DNA from: Oscillospiraceae bacterium
GTDB lineage: Bacteria; Bacillota; Clostridia; Oscillospirales; Oscillospiraceae
DNA: 64,000 nt
Reading direction: 5' to 3'
Assembly (NCBI GenBank): GCA_015067615.1
Contig: SVMD01000009.1
Coordinates: 29,960-93,959 of the forward strand
The notes beneath the pieces were generated by a model. The model did not search any database and had not been told where the DNA came from. It saw only the letters and a list, made by a program, of their open reading frames with translations. This document shows, piece after piece, positions 49,565 through 56,642 of the stretch. The position numbers and the translations under genes are program-made. Each line of letters begins with the position of its first letter. The first letter of the stretch is position 1.

Positions 49565-49606
49565 ATGAAAAAGAAGAAAATATTGAATCGTTTGATTATA
49601 TTGTAG
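49565..49606 (+). CDS. Possible 13-codon mini-ORF
   Basis: ATG at 49565 is preceded by a strong AGAGGAGAGG and opens a 13-codon frame, MKKKKILNRLIIL, ending in TAG. The basic start and hydrophobic tail resemble a tiny membrane peptide or leader peptide. With no homology basis it may be chance. It lies in the 331-base gap between the nfeD operon and the DUF2975 gene, which otherwise holds a terminator and a promoter. Confidence 0.3.
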   Translation: MKKKKILNRLIIL

Positions 49607-49725
49607 CTGTTATTTGTGAAGAAAAAAAGGGTACAAATATTAAGTTCCTGTGAAGTTATGTGAAGTAAGTGTGTATTTACAGAATGGACACAATTTACGG
49701 ATTTGCAGTATTTAATAAGAAATTA

Positions 49726-49754
49726 TTGACATTCGATAATTACTGTGGTATGGT
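49726..49754 (+). promoter_or_regulatory. Promoter of the DUF2975-XRE genes
   Basis: TTGACA (49726-49731) and TATGGT (49749-49754) are 17 bases apart, 26 bases before the start codon. Confidence 0.78.
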
Positions 49755-49779
49755 TTACCAAAACAGGAGGTGCATGCTT

Positions 49780-50223
49780 ATGAAATCCGAAACATCTGCC
49801 CGGATCAGCCTCTGGGTCAACCGTATCCTTGCCGTCCTGGTGGCGGTGCTCTGCTTTGCTCTGTATGACCTGCTGGTCTGGTACCGCACCCTGCGGCAGC
49901 TGCCCTGGCAGGTCTGTGCCGCCATTCTGGCGGGCTTCTACCTCTGCGTCCCGGCGGTGCTCTATGCCCTGTGGTGCATCGAAAAGCTGCTGGGAAACGT
50001 CCTGAAGGGGGAGGTTTTCGTCCTTCCCAATGTCCGCCGGATCCGGCGGATCCGCTGGTGCTGCGCCTGGGTCAGTGTGATCTGCCTGGGGGCCTGCTTC
50101 CTGTATCCGCCCCTTATCTTTTTGGCGGTGATCATGGCCTTCCTGGCCCTGATGGTCAGCGTGGTGAAGAATGTAATGGCCGCGGCGGTGGAGCTGCGGG
50201 AAGAAAACGACCTGACGGTGTGA
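49780..50223 (+). CDS. DUF2975 membrane protein
   Basis: A 147-residue membrane protein of the DUF2975 type, with four hydrophobic helices (ILAVLVAVLCFALYDLLV; VCAAILAGFYLCVPAVLYAL; WCCAWVSVICLGACFLYPPL; FLAVIMAFLALMVSVV). GEVFVLPNVRRIRRIRWCCA between helices two and three is the typical motif. The start at 49780 has AGGAGG nine bases upstream; an ATG two codons earlier is too close to it. The gene is followed by a small XRE gene, the standard partner of DUF2975 in Firmicutes; the pair may sense the membrane or an antimicrobial. Confidence 0.87.
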   Translation: MKSETSARISLWVNRILAVLVAVLCFALYDLLVWYRTLRQLPWQVCAAILAGFYLCVPAVLYALWCIEKLLGNVLKGEVFVLPNVRRIRRIRWCCAWVSVICLGACFLYPPLIFLAVIMAFLALMVSVVKNVMAAAVELREENDLTV

Positions 50224-50231
50224 GGTGGGCT

Positions 50232-50456
50232 ATGGCAATTATCGTAAATTTGGATATGATGCTGGCCAAGCGGAAGATGACCTCCCTGGAACTGGCCAAC
50301 CGCATCGGCATGACCCAGGCCAACCTGTCCATCCTGAAAACCGGCAAGGCCAAGGCCGTCCGGATGAGCACCATGGACTCCATCTGCCGGGAACTGCAGT
50401 GCCAGCCCGGCGACCTCTTCGAATTCGTGGAGGATGACGACCCCTGGAAGCGGTAA
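50232..50456 (+). CDS. Cro/C1-type helix-turn-helix regulator
   Basis: A 74-residue single-domain regulator. The recognition region is LANRIGMTQANLSILKTGKA at about 21-40, followed by VRMSTMDSICRELQCQPGDL and FEF, the pattern of the YozG-like HTH family that accompanies DUF2975. It begins eight bases after the DUF2975 stop with a modest GAGGTGGGC site. It probably regulates its own operon. Confidence 0.9.
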   Translation: MAIIVNLDMMLAKRKMTSLELANRIGMTQANLSILKTGKAKAVRMSTMDSICRELQCQPGDLFEFVEDDDPWKR

Positions 50457-50469
50457 GAGGAAATGCAGA

Positions 50470-50892
50470 ATGAAGAATGCTGAATGGAGAATGATTTCAT
50501 CCTTTCTGCTGGTATGCTTGCTGCTCAGCGGCTGCGCCGGTCTGGGGGACTGGTCCGCGCCGCTTATAGAGGATTACGCAATCTGGCGGCTCAACGGCAG
50601 CCATGTGGTGTTGGTCCGGGAGCGCAACGGTGGTTCCAGCGCTGAGACCATGGTCGATGCCTATGTTTATCGTGTGACCTGGAACGAGGAATTTATCTGC
50701 GTCCAGCGCACTGAGCCACCGGAACCCGGAAAGGACCTTCCTGTCATGCCGGAGGTTGAGTACTTTATTCTGCGGGTCAGCGACGGTGAGGTATTCGGCC
50801 CTTACACTGCAGCAGAATATCAGACCCAGTGTCGGAATCTTGGCGTTTCCGATTTACCGGAGTGGCGCTACACCCAGGATTTGAGGCCTTAA
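50470..50892 (+). CDS. Small lipoprotein of unknown function
   Basis: A 140-residue exported lipoprotein. The signal peptide contains ISSFLLVCLLLSGC, giving a lipid-modified cysteine at about residue 22 from the ATG at 50470; an internal ATG at 50491 would give a shorter but still workable signal. The upstream DNA is a run of GAATG-like short repeats, which makes the start uncertain. The body has DYAIWRLNGSHVVLVRERNG and VEYFILRVSDGEVFGPYTAA, a small beta-rich fold. It lies 13 bases after the XRE gene. No family is recognised. Confidence 0.75.
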   Translation: MKNAEWRMISSFLLVCLLLSGCAGLGDWSAPLIEDYAIWRLNGSHVVLVRERNGGSSAETMVDAYVYRVTWNEEFICVQRTEPPEPGKDLPVMPEVEYFILRVSDGEVFGPYTAAEYQTQCRNLGVSDLPEWRYTQDLRP

Positions 50893-50900
50893 TCAGATAA

Positions 50901-51094
50901 GCTAAATTAATATTTAGCGCACCAAAGCCTTCCCCTCTGGGGAAGGTGGCACGGCGTAGCCGTGACGGAAGAGGGCAGCACAATGTTCCGAAATATACCA
51001 CATTTCGGCGCGTTCTTACCTCTCCCGCCCCCTATGGGGGCACCCTCCCCAAAGGGGAGGGCATTGCGGCTTACGCCGCTAAACGACCCTTTAC
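50901..51094. repeat. Type A palindromic element
   Basis: The ends GCTAAATTAATATTTAGCGC and CTAAACGACCCTTTAC flank CTTCCCCTCTGGGGAAG, ACGGCGTAGCCGT and GAAGAGGG on the left, and GCCCCCTATGGGGGC with CTCCCCAAAGGGGAG on the right. The centre with TACCACATTTCGGCGCG is the reverse complement of the element at 4734. It ends 20 bases before the DUF4173 start. Confidence 0.8.
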
Positions 51095-51114
51095 CATTCA
51101 AAAAGGAGGCAATT

Positions 51115-52620
51115 ATGGAAGAAAACCGGAATTCCGTTCCTGAAATTTCCCAGGAACCCCCGAAGCCGGACTTCACCGCCCGGGGCCGGGAGCTGCTGTT
51201 CGGCGGTCTTGTGCTGATTATCAGCATATTTCTGTGCAATTTCGTCCTCTACGGCGGGTTTAACCTGGGCTTTGCCCTGATGGCTATGGCATCCATCGGC
51301 TGGGGCTGGTGGTATCTCAGAAGCTCCGGCGGAAAATTCGGCGGGTATGAAAAAGCCCTGCTGATCCTCAGTCTGATCATCGCGGCGGGCTTTGGACGGT
51401 CCGCCGACGGCTTCGTGAAATTCGTCATGCTGCTGTTTCTGTTCGTGGCGGTGAATCTTGCCTTCGGCATCGCCGCAGGCCAGAACCGCCGGGATCCCAA
51501 TGGGGCGGCCAGCCTGCTGGACGCACCCCGGGTATTCTACCGGCTGGCCATGGGCCGTATGGGAAAGGCCGGCAGCGGCCTGGCTGCCGGCATCCGTCAG
51601 GGCGGCGAGAATACCCGGCGGATCGGCGCCGTGGGCGCGGGCCTGCTGGTGTCGCTGCCCATTTTGCTGCTCATGATCCACCTGCTGATCAACGCGGACG
51701 CCGCCTTTGAGGGCCTGATGGACCTGCTGCCGGAGGTGGATCTGAATGAGTACATTCAGTCGGCCCTTTGGGGTTTCTTTCTGGGCTGGATCCTCTACAG
51801 CCGGGGCCTCGCCCTGGTCCGGGCCCGGACCGAGGACACCCCCCGCACGTCTAAGGGCCTGAATCCCCTGACGGTGAACACGGTGCTGGTCATGGTGTGC
51901 CTGGTCTATCTGGTGTACCTGCTGAGCCAGCTGGCCTACCTGTCCGGGGGCCTTTCCGGCATCCTGCCGGAGGGCTATACCCTGGCGGAATATGCCCGCC
52001 GGGGCTTCTTCGAGATGGCCTGGCTCTGCGCCATCAATCTGGGGCTCCTCTGCGGCGCCATGTGGCTGATCCGCATTGAGGGAAAGCTGCCCCGGATTAC
52101 CCGGCTGGCCGGAGCCTTCCTGGGTACCGTCACCATTTTCCTGGTTGTTACTGCCAGTGCCAAGATGTTCCTGTACATTGGCTCCTACGGCCTCACCCGG
52201 CTGCGGGTGCTGACTGAGGTGATCATGCTCTGGCTGGCCCTCACCACGGTGCTGGTGACCATCCGGCTTTTTGTCAGAATCCCTTACATGAAGGCCGTGG
52301 TCCTGACGGCCATGGTGCTGGGGGCTCTGGTATTCTGGGCGGATGTGGACACGGTAGTGGCAAAATACAACGTGGAAAGCTACCGGTCCGGCGCTCTGGA
52401 GACTGTGGACGTGGACTATCTGGACCGTCTGGGTCCCGGGGCGATGCCCTATGTGCTGGAACTGACGCAGGATGGGGACCCGGAGGTAGTCCGGAAGGCG
52501 GAACTTGTTCTGCGCCGCTATGCCGACTACCTGTACAGCCCGCCCCAGGACTGGCGGGGCTGGAACCTGGCCTATGAGGATGCCCGGGAGATCCTGAACC
52601 AGTACCGGAGGGCCGATTGA
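51115..52620 (+). CDS. DUF4173 multi-pass membrane protein
   Basis: A 501-residue membrane protein with about ten helices. The segment GLNPLTVNTVLVMVCLVYLV and YLLSQLAYLSGG near residues 245-280 plus YARRGFFEMAWLCAINLGLL are hallmarks of DUF4173, a family of unknown function. The last 80 residues are soluble, with LDRLGPGAMPYVLELTQDGD and PEVVRKAELVLRRYADYLYS, a helical region. The start at 51115 follows AAAAAGGAGG. The nearest upstream sequence is a type A repeat, so the promoter is not obvious; read-through from 49726 is possible. Confidence 0.88.
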   Translation: MEENRNSVPEISQEPPKPDFTARGRELLFGGLVLIISIFLCNFVLYGGFNLGFALMAMASIGWGWWYLRSSGGKFGGYEKALLILSLIIAAGFGRSADGFVKFVMLLFLFVAVNLAFGIAAGQNRRDPNGAASLLDAPRVFYRLAMGRMGKAGSGLAAGIRQGGENTRRIGAVGAGLLVSLPILLLMIHLLINADAAFEGLMDLLPEVDLNEYIQSALWGFFLGWILYSRGLALVRARTEDTPRTSKGLNPLTVNTVLVMVCLVYLVYLLSQLAYLSGGLSGILPEGYTLAEYARRGFFEMAWLCAINLGLLCGAMWLIRIEGKLPRITRLAGAFLGTVTIFLVVTASAKMFLYIGSYGLTRLRVLTEVIMLWLALTTVLVTIRLFVRIPYMKAVVLTAMVLGALVFWADVDTVVAKYNVESYRSGALETVDVDYLDRLGPGAMPYVLELTQDGDPEVVRKAELVLRRYADYLYSPPQDWRGWNLAYEDAREILNQYRRAD

Positions 52621-52654
52621 AAACGCCGAACCTGCTGGTAATGGGGAAAGAACG

Positions 52655-52840
52655 GTAAATTATCGTTTAGCGTAATACCTTCCCCCTGGGGGGGAAGGTG
52701 CCCCGAAGGGGCGGATGAGGGGGCTGCAGTAGAAAAACCGTAGCATTTCCAGTTATCGTAGGGTAGTCCCCTCATCAGTCACCGCTCACGCGGTGCCAGC
52801 TTCCCCCCCAGGGGGAAGCTCTTGTAAACGATAATTTATG
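52655..52840. repeat. Type A palindromic element
   Basis: The ends GTAAATTATCGTTTAGC and TAAACGATAATTTATG flank CTTCCCCCTGGGGGGGAAG, CCCCGAAGGGG and GGATGAGGGG on the left, and CACCGCTCACGCGGTG with CTTCCCCCCAGGGGGAAG on the right. The centre is the reverse complement of that at 40779. It fills half of the 381-base gap before the ABC transporter. Confidence 0.83.
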
Positions 52841-52857
52841 AGTCTGTTGCTTGTGAC

Positions 52858-52961
52858 ACTTTACTATACTAAAGTAAATATCTGCCTAAAAATCTGTGAA
52901 CCCTGCCGAAAATCTCGGCGGGGTTCATTTTATACTTTACTTCTTTAGCGAAGTAAAGTAT
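52858..52961 (+). promoter_or_regulatory. Paired TTTACT/AGTAAA operators, leader hairpin and promoter of the ABC transporter
   Basis: ATACTTTACTTC (52932-52943) and GAAGTAAAGTAT (52950-52961) are a perfect 12-base inverted repeat with a six-base loop. It covers the spacer of a promoter with -35 TTTACT (52936-52941), 17 bases, and -10 TATAAT (52959-52964). A related TTTACT..AGTAAA palindrome lies upstream at 52860-52878. Repression by a dimeric regulator is likely; the TrpR-like gene at 55369 is a candidate. Confidence 0.75.
52898..52930 (+). terminator. Terminator between the two operator-like palindromes
   Basis: GAACCC-T-GCCGA and TCGGC-GGGGTTC pair around AAATC, followed by ATTTTAT. It isolates the transporter promoter from upstream transcription, or acts as an attenuator for a transcript starting near the first palindrome. 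Confidence 0.72.
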
Positions 52962-53001
52962 AATGCAGCTATCATTCCAAGAACGGAAAGGAAAGGTAAT
53001 T

Positions 53002-53781
53002 ATGAAAAAGATTTTTGCAATGCTTCTCAGTGTGCTTCTGGTTCTCTCCCTCTTTGCAGGCTGCGGCAGCTCCGGCGACTCCGACATGGCCTACATCAAG
53101 GACAAGGGTAAGCTGATCGTTGGTATCACCGACTACGCACCCATGGACTACAAGGATGAAAACGGCGAATGGACCGGCTTCGACGCCGAGTTTGCCCGGC
53201 TGGTGGCCAAGGAGCTGGATCTGGAAGTGGAATTCTTCCTCATCGCCGCCTGGAGTAAGAAGGTTTTTGAGCTGGATTCCAAGAACATCGACTGCATCTG
53301 GAACGGCATGACCATCGATGAAGAACTCCTGAGCACCTGCTCCGTGTCCGATCCCTATGTCATCAACGCCCAGGTGGTGGTCATGAAGGCCGACGCCATT
53401 GCCAACTACCCCGATGCCGCCAGCCTGGCGGACCTGAAGTTCGCCGCGGAAAACGGCTCCGCCGGACAGAAGGCCGCTGAGAGCATCGGCGTCAAGAACA
53501 TTGTGGCGGTCCAGGACCAGGCCGCTGCCCTGATGGAGGTTGCCGCCGGTACCGCTGACGCCTGCGTCATCGATATCACCATGGCCTACGCCATGACTGG
53601 TGAGGGCACCAGCTATGACGACCTGGGTGTGGGCCTGACCCTGACCAGCGAAGAGTACGGCATCGGCTTCCGCAAGGGCTCCGATGTCACCGCCAAGGTC
53701 AACGAGATCATGGCTAAGTTCATGGAGGACGGCACCCTGGACGCCCTGGCCCAGAAGTATAATCTGACTCTGGCAAAGTAA
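53002..53781 (+). CDS. Amino-acid ABC transporter substrate-binding lipoprotein
   Basis: A 259-residue family 3 solute-binding protein. The signal peptide ends in the lipobox FAGC, with the lipidated cysteine at 21. The mature part starts DMAYIKDKGKLIVGITDYAP and continues GEWTGFDAEFARLVAKEL, the usual polar amino-acid-binding pattern. IDCIWNGMTIDEELL and the closing GIGFRKGSDVTAKVNEIMAK support this. The ligand is uncertain. AAAGGAAAGG precedes the ATG. It is first in an operon with a permease and an ATPase, but a 206-base repeat separates it from the permease. Confidence 0.93.
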   Translation: MKKIFAMLLSVLLVLSLFAGCGSSGDSDMAYIKDKGKLIVGITDYAPMDYKDENGEWTGFDAEFARLVAKELDLEVEFFLIAAWSKKVFELDSKNIDCIWNGMTIDEELLSTCSVSDPYVINAQVVVMKADAIANYPDAASLADLKFAAENGSAGQKAAESIGVKNIVAVQDQAAALMEVAAGTADACVIDITMAYAMTGEGTSYDDLGVGLTLTSEEYGIGFRKGSDVTAKVNEIMAKFMEDGTLDALAQKYNLTLAK

Positions 53782-53783
53782 AA

Positions 53784-53989
53784 ACCTTCCCCTCGGGGGG
53801 AAGGTGCCCCGAAGGGGCGGATGAGGGGACCGCAGTGCTATTTTTCAGAAGATTACCGTTATATTAGGTGAGTCCCCTCATCAGTCACGGCTTGCGCCGT
53901 GCCAGCTGCTTGCTTATGCTGTGATTGCCGCTGGCAATCACCAGTATTTAGATTCGCTGCGCGGAGCACAACCCCCAGGGGGAAGCTTT
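53784..53989. repeat. Type A element inside the ABC transporter operon, interrupted by a second palindrome
   Basis: The left arm has CTTCCCCTCGGGGGGAAG, CCCCGAAGGGG and GGATGAGGGG; the right arm has CCCCTCATCAGT, CACGGCTTGCGCCGTG and then CCCCCAGGGGGAAGC. The right-hand hairpin is split by about 62 bases (53908-53971) that contain their own palindrome GTGATTGCCGCTGGCAATCA. The AAATTATCGTTTA ends are absent. It starts two bases after the binding-protein stop codon. Confidence 0.8.
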
Positions 53990-54012
53990 GCAACAACATG
54001 GAGGTGAATGCG

Positions 54013-54654
54013 ATGTTTATCCCGGTGACATTGGAACTGCTCAAGGGCTTTGGGCAGAGCGTCAACATCTTTCTGCTGACGCTGCTGTTTGCCCTGCCCC
54101 TGGGCGGTGTGGTGGCCATGGGCTCCATGAGCCGCTTTACGCCCCTGCGGGCATTCACCCGGGGCTTCGTCTGGGTCATCCGGGGTACGCCGCTGATGCT
54201 GCAGCTGATCCTGATCTTCTACGGCCCGGGCCTCATGTTCGACCTGCCCGCCCTGCCCCGGTTCACGGCGGTGATCATCGCCTTTGCCATCAACTACGCC
54301 TGCTACTTCTCCGAGATCTACCGGGGCGGCATTGAATCCATCCCGAAAGGACAGTATGAAGCCTGTCAGGTGCTGGGCCTGACGAAGGTGCAGACCTTCT
54401 TCCGGGTAATCCTGTTACAGGTGATCAAGCGGATCGTCCCCTCCATGGGCAACGAGATCATCACCCTGGTGAAGGACACGGCCCTGGCCCGGGTCATTGC
54501 GGTGTACGAGGTCACCTGGGCCGGTGAGTCCTTCATCAAAAAGGGCCTGATCTGGCCCCTGTTCTACACAGGCGCTTTCTATCTGCTCTTCTGCGGTGGT
54601 CTGACACTGCTGTTCGGGTGGCTGGAAAAGAAGCTGGACTATTTCCGGGGGTGA
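54013..54654 (+). CDS. Amino-acid ABC transporter permease
   Basis: A 213-residue permease of the HisMQ/GlnP type with about five helices. The motif YEACQVLGLTKVQTFFRVIL near residue 116 is the EAA loop that contacts the ATPase. The start at 54013 (MFIPVTLELLKGFGQS) follows GGAGG at eight bases; an ATG five codons earlier overlaps that site. It likely forms a homodimer, since only one permease gene is present. The ATPase gene follows four bases downstream. Confidence 0.94.
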   Translation: MFIPVTLELLKGFGQSVNIFLLTLLFALPLGGVVAMGSMSRFTPLRAFTRGFVWVIRGTPLMLQLILIFYGPGLMFDLPALPRFTAVIIAFAINYACYFSEIYRGGIESIPKGQYEACQVLGLTKVQTFFRVILLQVIKRIVPSMGNEIITLVKDTALARVIAVYEVTWAGESFIKKGLIWPLFYTGAFYLLFCGGLTLLFGWLEKKLDYFRG

Positions 54655-54658
54655 AAAC

Positions 54659-55357
54659 ATGGCATTGCTGGAAGTGAATAACTTAACTAAGAGCTTTGGC
54701 CCCATCCAGGTCCTCCGGGGCGTCAGCTTCTCCCTGTCCCAGGGCCAGGTGCTGGCCATCATCGGCTCCTCCGGCAGTGGTAAGACCACGCTGCTTCGGT
54801 GCCTGACAGGACTGGAATCCCCGGACAGCGGCAGCGTTTGCTTAAGCGGCGGCGGCAGCTTCGGCCTCGTGTTCCAGAATTTTAACCTGTTCCCCCAGTA
54901 TACGGCTCTGGAAAATGTGATGCTGGCCCCTTCCCTGCAAAAAAAGCAGCCGAAGGAGCAGCTGCGGCAGGAGGCCATGGACCTGCTGAGCCAGGTGGGT
55001 CTGGCGGACCGGGCGGGTAACTACCCCTGGCAGCTCTCCGGCGGACAGCAGCAGCGCACCGCCATTGCCCGGGCTCTGGCCCTGAAGCCGGAGGTGCTGT
55101 GCTTCGATGAGCCCACCTCCGCCCTGGACCCGGAGCTCACCGGCGAGGTTCTGCGAACCATCAAGGGGCTGAAAGAAAAAAATCACACCATGATCGTGGT
55201 AACCCATGAAATGGAGTTTGCAAAATCCGTGGCGGATGTGGTAATATATATGGCAGATGGGGTCATCGAAGAGATGGGCACCCCGGAACAGATATTTACC
55301 GATCCCCAGAGCCCCAGGACGGCCCGGTTCGTCCAGGCTGCCTGGGATACATTTTAG
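54659..55357 (+). CDS. Amino-acid ABC transporter ATP-binding protein
   Basis: A 232-residue GlnQ-type ATPase. The Walker A is GSSGSGKTTLLRCLTGLESP at about residues 36-55, the Q loop is FGLVFQNFNLFPQYTALENV, the signature is LSGGQQQRTAIARAL and the Walker B is VLCFDEPTSALDPE, with the switch histidine in VVTHEMEFA. It is shorter than usual between Walker A and the Q loop, which is within the normal range for the family. It powers uptake by the preceding permease and binding protein. Confidence 0.95.
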   Translation: MALLEVNNLTKSFGPIQVLRGVSFSLSQGQVLAIIGSSGSGKTTLLRCLTGLESPDSGSVCLSGGGSFGLVFQNFNLFPQYTALENVMLAPSLQKKQPKEQLRQEAMDLLSQVGLADRAGNYPWQLSGGQQQRTAIARALALKPEVLCFDEPTSALDPELTGEVLRTIKGLKEKNHTMIVVTHEMEFAKSVADVVIYMADGVIEEMGTPEQIFTDPQSPRTARFVQAAWDTF

Positions 55358-55368
55358 GAGGTACCGCC

Positions 55369-55647
55369 ATGGCAGATATGTCCAGACAGCAGAAAAAAGA
55401 GGAACTCTTCCGGCTCCTGGCCGGAATCACGGACCCCGAGGATATCGCGGCGCTGCTGGACGATATGTGCACGGTGAAGGAAGTGGAGAACATGGCCGAG
55501 CGGCTCTACACCGCAAAGCTTTTGCTGGAGGGCTGTACTTACAACCAGGTCATGGCCCAGGCGGACATCTCCTCCGCCACCTTAAGCCGGGTCTCCCGGT
55601 GCGTCCAGCACGGAAAGGGCTACTCCAGGCTGCTAAAAGGCGAATAA
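55369..55647 (+). CDS. YerC/YecD-type TrpR-like repressor
   Basis: A 92-residue TrpR-superfamily protein. The helix-turn-helix LLEGCTYNQVMAQADISSAT and LSRVSRCVQHGKGY lies at about residues 51-85, and KEELFRLLAGITDPEDIAAL and LDDMCTVKEVENMAERL form the dimerisation helices. AGGAGG is six bases before the ATG at 55369, and the gene starts 11 bases after the ABC ATPase, so it is the fourth gene of that operon. It may bind the TTTACTTC palindromes in front of the operon and respond to the imported amino acid; this is inference from position. Confidence 0.9.
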   Translation: MADMSRQQKKEELFRLLAGITDPEDIAALLDDMCTVKEVENMAERLYTAKLLLEGCTYNQVMAQADISSATLSRVSRCVQHGKGYSRLLKGE

Positions 55648-55659
55648 CGATGTAAAAAA

Positions 55660-55685
55660 ACACGGCAGACGAAAGTCTGCCGTGT
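55660..55685. terminator. Hairpin after the TrpR-like gene, first of a pair
   Basis: CACGGCAGAC and GTCTGCCGTG form a perfect ten-pair stem. It is almost the same as the hairpin at 55891-55914; a type A repeat lies between the two copies. Confidence 0.7.
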
Positions 55686-55711
55686 CAAACTGTCGAAAAA
55701 CATTATTTCTT

Positions 55712-55870
55712 GGCTCCCCCTTTGGGGGAGCTGTCATGCGCACAGCATGACTGAGAGGGGATATCGGATATTTGTTTCGCAAATATCCGGCTTTTCTGGA
55801 TTTTCTTTGAAAATCCAGAACCCTCTCCGACCCGCTGGCGCGGGCCACCTCTCCCAAAGGGAGAGGCATG
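55712..55870. repeat. Type A element with extra hairpins, between two identical terminators
   Basis: The left arm has GGCTCCCCCTTTGGGGGAGC, CATGCGCACAGCATG and CTGAGAGGGG; the right arm has CCCTCTCCGA, CCCGCTGGCGCGGG and CTCTCCCAAAGGGAGAG. The centre contains two AT-rich hairpins, CGGATATTTG..CAAATATCCG and TCTGGATTTTC..GAAAATCCAGA. The AAATTATCGTTTA ends are absent. Confidence 0.78.
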
Positions 55871-55890
55871 GGCCTTTTTCGATACGCTCG

Positions 55891-55914
55891 CACGGCAGAC
55901 TTTTGTCTGCCGTG
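55891..55914 (-). terminator. Terminator after surE, second of the pair
   Basis: CACGGCAGAC and GTCTGCCGTG with loop TTTT, six bases after the surE stop on the minus strand. It matches the stem at 55660-55685. Confidence 0.75.
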
Positions 55915-55919
55915 TTTTC

Positions 55920-56642
55920 TTATACGCAGATTTCCTGCAATCTGCGGTACAGCTCCGGGTGGGTCCGGTTGATGGTCATGGGGGTGACGGTGATGTAGCC
56001 GTGGATGGTGGCATCGGTGTCCAGGGTGTCGTCCTGGCTGTCTTCCCAGATGGCGAAGCCTGTGGGCTTGTACAGATCGTTTCCGATGGGCTGGAACTTG
56101 TCGGAGAAGTAGGGGCCGCCCTGGCGGGTGATCCGGAAGCCCCTGGGCTGGGGCGGCACGTTGATGTTGTAGAAATCGCCCTTTTCCAGCAGCCGGTGCT
56201 CCTGAATAAAGGCCCAGACCCGGTCCAGCTCTTCCGTGGCGTGGTCGTAATTCTCCGGGCAGGTGGACAGGGAAATGGCCTGCATGCCTAAGTTCACGCC
56301 CTCGCTGGCGGCGGCAACGGTGCCGGAGTACATGATATCGGCGCCCATATTGTAGCCCCGGTTCACGCCGGAGATCACCAGGTCGAATTTCTGCCCCAGG
56401 CCCAGCACCGCGAAGCGGACGCAGTCGGCAGGGGTGGAATCCACAGACCAGACGGTGATGTCCGGAGCCAGGGCTACCTGTTTGGCCTCAAAGGGCTTGC
56501 GGATCTCGAAGCTGTGGCTCTTGCCGCTCTGCTCGAATTTGGGCACAAAGGCGGTGACTTCGCCCAATTTCCGGGCCCAGCGGATCAGATTGGGCAGCTG
56601 GGCCGCGTTGAGGCCGTCGTCATTGGTAATCAGAATTCTCAT
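55920..56642 (-). CDS. surE: 5'/3'-nucleotidase SurE
   Basis: A 240-residue metal-dependent phosphatase that removes phosphate from nucleoside monophosphates and short polyphosphates. The metal site is RILITNDDGLNAAQLPNL with the aspartates at 8-9; the serine in the PKFEQSGKSHSF loop and the asparagine in VISGVNRGYNMGADIMYSGT complete it. The start at 56642 has GAGGG six bases upstream; the ATG two codons earlier touches that site. It overlaps the preceding DHH gene by four bases and is the last gene of a four-gene operon. Confidence 0.95.
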   Translation of the reverse strand: MRILITNDDGLNAAQLPNLIRWARKLGEVTAFVPKFEQSGKSHSFEIRKPFEAKQVALAPDITVWSVDSTPADCVRFAVLGLGQKFDLVISGVNRGYNMGADIMYSGTVAAASEGVNLGMQAISLSTCPENYDHATEELDRVWAFIQEHRLLEKGDFYNINVPPQPRGFRITRQGGPYFSDKFQPIGNDLYKPTGFAIWEDSQDDTLDTDATIHGYITVTPMTINRTHPELYRRLQEICV

